Assembly: GCA_964602525.1 (NCBI GenBank)
Contig: CAZRSA010000035.1
Coordinates: 1 to 22,548 of the forward strand
Direction of reading: 5' to 3'
Origin: Lentisalinibacter sp964602525
GTDB taxonomy: Bacteria > Pseudomonadota > Gammaproteobacteria > Steroidobacterales > Woeseiaceae
Length of the DNA stretch: 22,548 bases
Below, piece after piece: positions 16,120 through 22,547 of this stretch. The position numbers were made by a program, and so were the translations under genes. How positions within the stretch are numbered: position 1 is the stretch's first letter; each line of letters opens with the position of its first letter. The notes beneath the pieces are model-generated. The model was given only the letters and a program-made list of their open reading frames with translations, was not told where the DNA came from and ran no database searches.

Positions 16120-16836
16120 ATGGACGAATTGCGCGTCATCCTCCTCCTGGTCGGTATCGGCGTGGTCGCCCTGGTGTACTGGCACAGCCGGCGGCAGGCG
16201 AAGCGCCGTGACTCCCGGTCCGATGTCAGGGTCGAACCCGCTATAGAGGAGAGCGATGTCGGCCCCGAAGATGATACCGCCTCGCTCCCCGAAGTCGGGC
16301 CCGACGAACCGATCATGTCCGCCGACGAAGAGGACGAAGGGCCCGTAGGCGAGACCCGCGACTTCGTCGGCTATGCGGACGAGCAGGAGGAGACCGCGGA
16401 ACAGGCGCAGATCGAGCAGAAGATCGTCACGCTCCGGCTGGTGGCCCGCGGAGACGACAACTTCAGCGGTGAGCAGGTGGTGCTCGCCCTGCGCGGCCTG
16501 GGCCTGCGTCACGGCAAGTTCGGCATCTTCCACCGGGTAGAGGGAACCGACGACGAGAGCATCGTGTTCAGCGTGGCCAGCCTCGTGGAGCCGGGTACTT
16601 TCGACCTGACCAATATCCGCCAGCAGGAGCTTCCCGGTGTGAGCATGTTCATGGTTCTGCCCGGTCCCAAGGACGGTGCCGAGGCGTTCGACGAGATGAT
16701 GGAGACTGCCCGTGCACTGGCGGATTCGCTGAACGGCGAACTGCTCGACGAGGCTGGCAGCACCATGAGTATCCAGCGCGAGCGGTTCATGCGCGAGGAG
16801 ATCATCCAGTACCAGCACGGCCTGGCCGTCGGCTGA
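16120..16836 (+). CDS. zipA: Cell division protein ZipA
   Basis: ZipA anchors FtsZ filaments to the inner membrane at the division site. The 238-residue product begins with a short periplasmic end and one membrane helix (about 6-21, VILLLVGIGVVALVYW), then a basic patch (RRQAKRRDSR). The linker (about 35-97) is strongly acidic instead of the Pro/Gln-rich linker of E. coli ZipA. The C-terminal FtsZ-binding domain (about 98-235) shows IVTLRLVARGDDNFSGEQVVLALRGLGL, GKFGIFHR and VSMFMVLPGPKDG. The protein is shorter than E. coli ZipA (328) because of the compact linker. It lies between smc and ligA, the common arrangement in this part of the gammaproteobacteria. The ATG at 16120 has no good ribosome-binding site. 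Confidence 0.92.
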   Translation: MDELRVILLLVGIGVVALVYWHSRRQAKRRDSRSDVRVEPAIEESDVGPEDDTASLPEVGPDEPIMSADEEDEGPVGETRDFVGYADEQEETAEQAQIEQKIVTLRLVARGDDNFSGEQVVLALRGLGLRHGKFGIFHRVEGTDDESIVFSVASLVEPGTFDLTNIRQQELPGVSMFMVLPGPKDGAEAFDEMMETARALADSLNGELLDEAGSTMSIQRERFMREEIIQYQHGLAVG

Positions 16837-16845
16837 GAACGCTCC

Positions 16846-18891
16846 GTGAGCGTTCCAGCGGAGAAGCGAAAGCGCACCGAGAAACTCCGCGAGGAGATTC
16901 GCCAGCACAACTACCGCTACTACGTACTCAACGAACCGTCCATCCCGGACGCCGAGTACGACCGGCTCATGCGCGAACTCGAAAGCCTCGAGCAGCAATA
17001 CACCGAGCTCCAGGATCCCGATTCGCCCACCCAGCGCGTGGGCACCACGCCGGTCAGCGAGTTCGGCGAGGTGCGCCACGGCGTCCCCATGCTGTCCCTG
17101 GCCAACGCCTTCGCCGAGGACGAACTTCGCGATTTTCACCGCCGCGTGATCGACCGCCTGGAACTCGACGAAGAGCAAGGCGAGGAACTCGTCTATCACG
17201 CCGAGCCCAAGATGGACGGCGTAGCGGTCAGCATGCGCTACGAGGACGGGCGCCTCGTGCAGGCCGCCACCCGTGGCGACGGGACCACGGGCGAGGACAT
17301 CACCCACAACGTGCGCACCATCCGCAGCGTGCCCCTGCGCCTCCGTGGCTCCGGCTATCCCGGCGTCATCGAGATACGCGGGGAGGTATTCATGCCGAAG
17401 GAGGGCTTCGAGGCGTTCAACCGGAAAGCGGCGGAGGAGGGCGAGAAGACCTTCGTCAACCCGCGCAATGCAGCCTCCGGTAGCCTGCGCCAGCTCGACC
17501 CTCGCATTACCGCCAGACGTCCTCTCGAGATATTCGTTTACGGCATCGGCGAATACTCGGGCGGCGAGCTGCCCGACCGCCAGAGCGGCATCCTGGAGCG
17601 GCTGCGCGACTGGGGTCACCGCACCTGCCCGGAAACCGCGACCATTCATGGCGTCGAGGGTTGTCTTCGATATTATCGGCAAATTGCCGAGAAAAGGGAC
17701 TCGCTCCCCTACGAGATCGATGGTGTCGTCTACAAGGTGGACAGGCTCGATCAACAGCGCGAACTCGGCTACGTCTCACGGGCGCCGCGATGGGCCATCG
17801 CCCACAAGTTCGCAGCCCAGGAGGAGCTTACCGTCGTGCGCGACGTGGAGTTTCAGGTGGGCCGCACCGGTGCGGTAACGCCCGTCGCCCGGCTCGAGCC
17901 CGTATTCGTGGGAGGTGTGACCGTCAGCAACGTCACCCTGCACAACATGGACGAGATCGCCCGCAAAGACGTGCGCATCGGCGATACCGTGGTCGTGCGC
18001 CGGGCCGGAGACGTCATTCCCGAGATCGTGTCGGTGGTGAAGGAGCGTCGCCCGAAGAATGCGAGGAAGGTCAGCCTGCCGGAGCACTGCCCGGTCTGCG
18101 GCTCGTCGGTGGAGCGACCGGACGGCGAGGCCGTTGCGCGGTGTTCGGGCGGTCTGATCTGTGCCGCCCAGCGCAAGGAGGCGCTCCGCCACTTCGCCTC
18201 ACGGCGCGCCATGGACATCGACGGACTCGGCGAGAAGATCATCGAGCAGCTCGTCGATGCGGACAAAGTGGAATCCCCCGACGACCTCTACCGCCTGTCC
18301 GCCGAAGAGCTGGCCGCACTCGAGCGCATGGGCGAGAAATCCGCCGAAAATCTGGTCGCGGCCCTCGAGAAGAGCAAGGAGACCACGCTGGAGCGTTTCC
18401 TCTACGCGCTCGGCATCCGCGAGGTGGGCGAGGCGACCGCGGTCAACCTTGCCCGGTACTTCGGCGACCTCGATGCGCTGATGGACGCCGATCAGGCAGC
18501 GCTGGAAGCCGTGCCGGACGTGGGGCCCGTCGTGGCGGCGCACATCCACGCGTTCTTCGCCGAAGACCGTAACCGCGAGGTTATCCGTGCCCTGCGGGAC
18601 CTCGGCGTCACCTGGCCAAAGACTGAGGCCGCCGGCCTCGCAGAAGGCGGGCCGTTTGCCGGCACGACCGTGGTTATCACCGGCACCTTGCAATCGATGA
18701 CCCGGGACGAAGCGAAGGAGCGGGTTCGTGCTGCTGGCGGCAAGGTAACCGGCAGCGTTTCCAAGAAGACCGACTTCGTGGTGGTGGGTGAGAACGCAGG
18801 CAGCAAGCGCGAAAAGGCTGAGTCTCTGGGTGTTGAGACGATTGATGAGGAACGGTTCAATATGTTCCTTAGACTGGCAGACAGCGTCTGA
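16846..18891 (+). CDS. ligA: NAD-dependent DNA ligase LigA
   Basis: LigA seals nicks using NAD+, joining Okazaki fragments and finishing repair. The start is GTG at 16846, nine bases after the zipA stop; the sequence then gives REEIRQHNYRYYVLNEPSIPDAEYD, the NAD-binding Ia domain. The adenylation motif is KMDG with Lys122. An OB fold follows, then a zinc finger with Cys415, Cys418, Cys433 and Cys439, helix-hairpin-helix repeats (ALGIREVGEATAVNLARYF) and a C-terminal BRCT domain from about 600 (TTVVITGTLQSMTRDEAKERV). The 681-residue length is typical (E. coli 671). It is the last gene of the GC-rich housekeeping block; composition changes soon after its stop. Confidence 0.97.
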   Translation: MSVPAEKRKRTEKLREEIRQHNYRYYVLNEPSIPDAEYDRLMRELESLEQQYTELQDPDSPTQRVGTTPVSEFGEVRHGVPMLSLANAFAEDELRDFHRRVIDRLELDEEQGEELVYHAEPKMDGVAVSMRYEDGRLVQAATRGDGTTGEDITHNVRTIRSVPLRLRGSGYPGVIEIRGEVFMPKEGFEAFNRKAAEEGEKTFVNPRNAASGSLRQLDPRITARRPLEIFVYGIGEYSGGELPDRQSGILERLRDWGHRTCPETATIHGVEGCLRYYRQIAEKRDSLPYEIDGVVYKVDRLDQQRELGYVSRAPRWAIAHKFAAQEELTVVRDVEFQVGRTGAVTPVARLEPVFVGGVTVSNVTLHNMDEIARKDVRIGDTVVVRRAGDVIPEIVSVVKERRPKNARKVSLPEHCPVCGSSVERPDGEAVARCSGGLICAAQRKEALRHFASRRAMDIDGLGEKIIEQLVDADKVESPDDLYRLSAEELAALERMGEKSAENLVAALEKSKETTLERFLYALGIREVGEATAVNLARYFGDLDALMDADQAALEAVPDVGPVVAAHIHAFFAEDRNREVIRALRDLGVTWPKTEAAGLAEGGPFAGTTVVITGTLQSMTRDEAKERVRAAGGKVTGSVSKKTDFVVVGENAGSKREKAESLGVETIDEERFNMFLRLADSV

Positions 18892-18969
18892 TGGATGACC
18901 GTCGATGAACTTACACGAACGAAGGCGAGAGCGGAGAAATGGGGAGAATTTCCCATCCTCTGGATTTAA

Positions 18970-18998
18970 TTGACCGGCTTTCTTGGCGGTCCTATATT
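18970..18998 (+). promoter_or_regulatory. Strong sigma70-like promoter, leaderless arrangement
   Basis: TTGACC (18970-18975) and TATATT (18993-18998) are exactly 17 bp apart, each hexamer one mismatch from consensus. The transcript would start at about 19005-19006, and the ATG of the first DUF6502-like gene is at 19006. The mRNA would therefore have no leader. An imperfect palindrome, TGGG/CCCA around GAGAATTT (18939-18954), lies just upstream and could be an operator. Confidence 0.65.
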
Positions 18999-19005
18999 CC
19001 GCGCC

Positions 19006-19818
19006 ATGCTTGGCGCCACACAGCAGAAAATTCTTGATGCGCTATACAGCCTGATGCGACAGGTGGCCAGAGTGCTGCTGCGGTCTGGAATTGGCTATAG
19101 GGAGTTTGCCGAGATAACCAAAACCGCTTTTGTCGACGTTGCTACCACTGACTACGGTCTGCGTGGTCGTCCCACCAACATCTCACGAATCGCCGTTATG
19201 ACGGGGCTTACGAGGAAAGAGATCAGACGGATCCGGGCGAAGATTGAGGGAGCGGAAGCGAGCACGGTATACCGGACCGTGCCAGCGTCGGATGTGCTTC
19301 ATTTCTGGCATACCGATCCGAATTTTCTCGACGAGAACGGCCTACCAGCGGTTCTGGAATTTGATGATACCGGCAAATCATTCGCTAGCCTGGTTAAAAA
19401 GTACGGGGGGGACATTCCTCCAGGTGCAATGAGGACGGAGCTGAAGCGGGTCGGCGCGATCAGAGAGGATGAAGATGGGCATCTTACCGTGCTGAAACGT
19501 AGCTTCTCTCTCCCTACCTCGTCCGAGAAAATTGCAGAGGGCTTGGTGGGTCTGAGTGCGCTCGCTCAGACGATCGCCCACAATGCAGATTCCCTCGAAA
19601 AGGGTATCTCGACTTATGTGCAAAGAACGGTCGAAACGAAACGCGTGAGTCCCGGCGATGCAAAGCGACTACGCCGTATTGCCAGCAGTCGCCTGGTGGA
19701 ATTCTCAGAATCCATGGATGACGTCTTCGGAGCCTACGAGGCACTCCATGAGAACGAAGACGAGAATCCGATCAACGTAATCGGAATTGGGCTCTACTAT
19801 TTCGAGGGAGAACCCTGA
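19006..19818 (+). CDS. DUF6502-like protein, putative DNA-binding regulator (copy 1)
   Basis: The function is unknown. The 270-residue product resembles, from memory, the proteobacterial family DUF6502. Its N-terminal third has VARVLLRSGIGYREFAEITKTAFVDVA followed by GRPTNISRIAVMTGLTRKEIRRIRAK (about 55-80), which reads like a helix-turn-helix. The middle part shows SFASLVKKYGGDIPPGAMRTELKRVGAI, and the protein ends in INVIGIGLYYFEGEP. All three blocks recur in the gene at 20255, so they are paralogues. I chose the ATG at 19006 because a promoter ends just before it; a TTG 36 bp upstream lies inside the -35 box. No signal peptide or membrane helix is seen, so it should be cytoplasmic. Composition is clearly less GC-rich than ligA. 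Confidence 0.8.
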   Translation: MLGATQQKILDALYSLMRQVARVLLRSGIGYREFAEITKTAFVDVATTDYGLRGRPTNISRIAVMTGLTRKEIRRIRAKIEGAEASTVYRTVPASDVLHFWHTDPNFLDENGLPAVLEFDDTGKSFASLVKKYGGDIPPGAMRTELKRVGAIREDEDGHLTVLKRSFSLPTSSEKIAEGLVGLSALAQTIAHNADSLEKGISTYVQRTVETKRVSPGDAKRLRRIASSRLVEFSESMDDVFGAYEALHENEDENPINVIGIGLYYFEGEP

Positions 19819-20254
19819 AGACCGTATACTAGCCTCTAGTAAGAGCGCTGTATGCGCCGAAAGTCACGCGTCTCGCGTCACTCTACCCGCCCCAAGATAA
19901 GTTTTTCTCGCGTTTTAGCTCCGGTTTCCTCAGTCGGTCATAAACGCGCGGCTTCCTGAGACCAATCAAGAAGCCGCTTTCATCACCTTCCGATGTGTCG
20001 CGCTGCAAAAATTTCGCGATAAGCGAAATACCTCCTCATTTCATGTGGTTATGTGAAGTCGTGTTCTGGGCTCGAATACCTGGAATCATTCTCAGCAGCA
20101 AAAATCGAAATCATTATTGGGAAAAATTTGTCAATATTGGTAATTCGTAGGACAATTATGTGTACTTGGATATGACGCTTTTTACATTTTCTCGCTTGTA
20201 TTTGAAATAATAAGAAACTATGTTAAACACTGAGAACTTAAGAATTTCGCGCCA
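19819..20254 (+). promoter_or_regulatory. Long A/T-rich intergenic region upstream of DUF6502 copy 2
   Basis: No gene is seen in these 436 bases. They hold an 8-bp inverted repeat GCGGCTTC/GAAGCCGC (19948-19955, 19970-19977) followed by TTT, perhaps a weak terminator for copy 1. They also hold a perfect palindromic stem ATTTCGC-GATAA-GCGAAAT (20011-20029). Three promoter-like pairs precede copy 2: TTGTCA/GACAAT (20128-20133, 20151-20156, 17 bp), TTTACA/AATAAT (20181-20186, 20206-20211, 19 bp) and TTGTAT/TATGTT (20196-20201, 20219-20224, 17 bp). In A/T-rich DNA such matches are common, so none is firm. The length is unusual for this compact window and suggests regulated expression. Confidence 0.5.
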
Positions 20255-21154
20255 ATGAGCACGGATGACGCCGTCTCCGCTGGCTCGCCGGAAAGCAGAG
20301 AGAGCCTTCGAAAAGCTTTCCGGCGTTTGCTCAATCCACTCGTGAGGATTCTCCTGCGCAGTGGAATGGTAGCTAAAGATTTGGAGGAGATTGTCAGACA
20401 GGTATTCGTGGATGTTGCGTCATCAGAAGAGTTCGCGATCGAGGGTCGACCGCGAGTCAGCAACACCCGATTGGCAATTCTCACTGGATTGACTCGCAAA
20501 GAGATTGCGCGACTCAGGAGGGGAGAATCGTTCCAAAGAGACTTTAGCAACATGTCTCGGGTCGCTCGAGTGTTGAACGAATGGCAACGGAACGCGCGAT
20601 ACACAGGAGCTTACGGCGTCCCTCTTGAGTTGCCATTCGATTCAGACAGAGATGAACCCAGTTTTACGGAGCTCGTAAAACTTTACAGCGGAGACATGCT
20701 GCCGAGAGCGATGTTGGACGAGTTACTTCGGATTGATGCTGTAAAGCAGTTCGATGACGGGACACTGAAATTGCAGAGTTCGACGTATCTCCCGGCGCCT
20801 ATGGATGAAGCAAGCATCGAGCATTTAGGTACAGTTATTCAACGGATTGCGGACACGCTTAATCACAATAACGATGAGCGAAATGCAGCGACGAAACGGG
20901 TAGAGCGATTGGTTTTTTCAGATCAGGGATTCCCTGAGTCGAAGTATCCGGACTTTCAACGATTAGTTAGAGATAAATCGGCGGATTTTTTGGAGGCGAT
21001 TAATTCCTGGATCGTTGCTAACGAGCTGTCAGACAACGTGCCGGAGACGCCGGCAGTAAGAGCGGCGCGACAAGGGATTACGCGCGTATACGGGGGCGTC
21101 GGTGTCTATCAGTTTCTAGATGATGGCGATTCCGCGATTGACGAAAAAGACTAG
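20255..21154 (+). CDS. DUF6502-like protein, putative DNA-binding regulator (copy 2)
   Basis: This is a divergent paralogue of the gene at 19006, 299 residues long. Shared blocks are LVRILLRSGMVAKDLEEIVRQVFVDVAS (about 29-56), then GRPRVSNTRLAILTGLTRKEIARLRRG (64-90, the helix-turn-helix-like part). The core shows SFTELVKLYSGDMLPRAMLDELLRIDAV, and the end has TRVYGGVGVYQFLDD. It has an extra N-terminal Ser/Glu-rich segment and a short acidic tail. The start is ATG at 20255; no convincing ribosome-binding site precedes it. No export signal is seen. The exported repeat protein follows 88 bp later on the same strand with no promoter I can recognise between, so copy 2 and the repeat gene are probably one operon. 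Its target is unknown; autoregulation or control of the repeat gene is inference. Confidence 0.8.
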   Translation: MSTDDAVSAGSPESRESLRKAFRRLLNPLVRILLRSGMVAKDLEEIVRQVFVDVASSEEFAIEGRPRVSNTRLAILTGLTRKEIARLRRGESFQRDFSNMSRVARVLNEWQRNARYTGAYGVPLELPFDSDRDEPSFTELVKLYSGDMLPRAMLDELLRIDAVKQFDDGTLKLQSSTYLPAPMDEASIEHLGTVIQRIADTLNHNNDERNAATKRVERLVFSDQGFPESKYPDFQRLVRDKSADFLEAINSWIVANELSDNVPETPAVRAARQGITRVYGGVGVYQFLDDGDSAIDEKD

Positions 21155-21242
21155 AGAACCCAGGTAGAGGCTAGGAAGCTTCTCTGATTGGGCATTTGGG
21201 CGGGATGAGCAAGCCGCCGGAGAAAAACTTAGGAGAAGTACA

Positions 21243-22448
21243 ATGAGGATGACTTGGGGCATTGCGCTTGCCGTAGCGCTGAGCTTTTCGACCTCGCAAG
21301 CTATTGCCGAGAAGTCCACGTCGTCCACGCATGCAATCAGCGTGGGTAGCGGTGCGAAGGCAATCGCCGTGGGAAGTGGGTCCAAGGCTATTCAAGTAGG
21401 GAGTGGGTCCAGAGCCATCCAAGTAGGGAGTGGTGTCCGCGCGATCCAAGTGGGCAGCGGTGCAAATGCCATTGCTGTTGGTAGTGGTGCGCATGCTATC
21501 CAGGTAGAGAGTGGTGCCCGCGCGATCCAAGTGGGTAGCGGCGTAGACGCCATTGCTGTCGGTAGCGGCGCTCACGCTATCCAGGTAGGTAGTGGTGCGC
21601 GAGCGATTCAGGTTGGTAGCGGTGTAGACGCGATCGCTGTCGGCAGTGGTGTGCATGCCATCCAAGTGGGTAGCGGCGCTCGCGCTATTCAGGTAGGCAG
21701 CGGAGTTGACGCGATTGCTGTCGGCAGTGGTGCTCATGCCATCCAAGCGGGTAGCGGGGTAGACGCCATTGCTGTCGGAAGTGGCGCGCACGCGATCCAG
21801 GTAGGGAGCGGCGCGCATGCAATTCAAGTCGGTAGCGGCGTAGACGCAATTGCCGTAGGCAGTGGTGCCCGAGCCATCCAAGTCGGAAGTGGTGTCGAGG
21901 CTATAGCTGTTGGCAGTGGAGTTCATGCTATCCAAGTCGGAAGCGGAGTGTACGCGATCCAGGTCGGTAGTGGCGTTGACGCCATAGCTGTTGGTAGTGG
22001 TGTGAAAGACGTCGATGCTGAATCTGTTATTGAACTATTTGCCCCCGTTGATGCGGTAATTGGCAGCCAGTTTCTTAGCGTGCTCGGGCAAGCTGTCGAC
22101 TTGGGCGCTCTGCCTGCGAATGTGTCTGGGCTCTTTTCGCAAGGACAGATGACTTATCTTCAAGGTGTAATTGGAGACGACGGCAATTTTGTGGCGCTGA
22201 ACGCACTTGTCTACCCGCAGCCCCATATCGCCGGTGCTACCGAAGTTTTGGTGGCCGGTCCGATTCAGTCTGTCGATAACATGACTGGCACGGCTGTCAT
22301 TGGTGGATTTAGCGTGGATATGACCCCGACTCTCGGTCAGGTGCAGCTTCCCAGTGTTTCGGTAGGGGACCGCTTCGCCGCGTATGGTAGTGCGTATCCC
22401 GGAACGAATGTCTCAGTGTTCGCCAGTGCGATTAGTGAACTCGAGTAA
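21243..22448 (+). CDS. Exported nonapeptide-repeat protein with C-terminal DUF5666-like domains
   Basis: I do not recognise a named family for the whole protein (401 residues). AGGAG at 21231-21235 supports the ATG at 21243. Residues 1-22 form a Sec signal peptide (hydrophobic run, cleavage after AIA). Residues 30-254 are 25 uninterrupted nonapeptides of consensus x-A-I-(Q/A)-V-G-S-G-(A/V). Residues 255-401 form a beta-rich region with two related halves, VDAVIGSQFLSVLGQAVDL and AGPIQSVDNMTGTAVIGGF. They recall DUF5666, with a VSVGDRFAAYGSAYPG turn and an FASAISELE end. The repeats read as a beta-solenoid. No cysteine, LPXTG, outer-membrane anchor or type I C-terminal signal is evident, so it is periplasmic or released. 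It follows DUF6502 copy 2 by 88 bp. Confidence 0.85.
   Translation: MRMTWGIALAVALSFSTSQAIAEKSTSSTHAISVGSGAKAIAVGSGSKAIQVGSGSRAIQVGSGVRAIQVGSGANAIAVGSGAHAIQVESGARAIQVGSGVDAIAVGSGAHAIQVGSGARAIQVGSGVDAIAVGSGVHAIQVGSGARAIQVGSGVDAIAVGSGAHAIQAGSGVDAIAVGSGAHAIQVGSGAHAIQVGSGVDAIAVGSGARAIQVGSGVEAIAVGSGVHAIQVGSGVYAIQVGSGVDAIAVGSGVKDVDAESVIELFAPVDAVIGSQFLSVLGQAVDLGALPANVSGLFSQGQMTYLQGVIGDDGNFVALNALVYPQPHIAGATEVLVAGPIQSVDNMTGTAVIGGFSVDMTPTLGQVQLPSVSVGDRFAAYGSAYPGTNVSVFASAISELE
21330..22004 (+). repeat. 25 tandem 27-bp coding repeats (nonapeptides)
   Basis: Twenty-five units of nine codons run without gap or frameshift. Only Ala-Ile, Val and Gly-Ser-Gly are near-invariant; exceptions are one Glu for Gly in unit 7 and one Ala for Val in unit 16. 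The first residue and the fourth vary together. Synonymous sites differ widely between units, so the array is conserved as protein rather than as DNA. A higher period of three units (81 bp) is visible: two His/Arg-AIQ units followed by one Asp-AIA unit. Confidence 0.95.
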
Positions 22449-22474
22449 AAAAAAGGCCGGCATCCATGCCGGCC
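22447..22474 (-). terminator. Intrinsic terminator for a gene entering from the right
   Basis: GGCCGGCAT (22455-22463) pairs with ATGCCGGCC (22466-22474). The run of eight A at 22447-22454 becomes eight T on the - strand, directly after the hairpin. There is no T-tract on the + side, so it serves leftward transcription. The A run overlaps the stop codon of the repeat protein. Confidence 0.75.
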
Positions 22475-22490
22475 AACATCTCGCCTCAAC

Positions 22491-22547
22491 TTAGGAGATT
22501 TGAGGGTTGGAGGAATCTTCTCCGAGCGATAAGAGAAGACTCGAGAT
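22491..22547 (-). CDS. Possible C-terminal end of a convergent gene (partial)
   Basis: On the - strand an open frame enters from the right edge and ends in LLLSLGEDSSNPQIS with TAA at 22493-22491. The leftward terminator at 22447-22474 lies 17 bases further on, as expected for the end of a gene. Only 18 codons are visible and two other frames are also open, so this is a weak call with no functional clue. Confidence 0.3.
   Translation of the reverse strand: MSSLLLSLGEDSSNPQIS

Noticed and set aside
18970..19005. TTG at 18970 as start of DUF6502 copy 1.
   Set aside because: It lies in the -35 box of the promoter, has no Shine-Dalgarno, and the added residues do not match the paralogue.
21171..21935. 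254-codon - strand open frame opposite the repeat array.
   Set aside because: Its Thr/Asp/Ser-rich repeats are only the reverse reading of the nonapeptide codons; it lacks a signal peptide or a ribosome-binding site and the sense frame has both.
21330..22004. CRISPR array.
   Set aside because: Regular 27-bp periodicity without spacers; it is one continuous reading frame of nonapeptides.
21243..22448. Trimeric autotransporter adhesin (YadA-like).
   Set aside because: The AIAVGSG wording is similar, but the period is 9 rather than about 14, and there is no stalk or C-terminal beta-barrel anchor.
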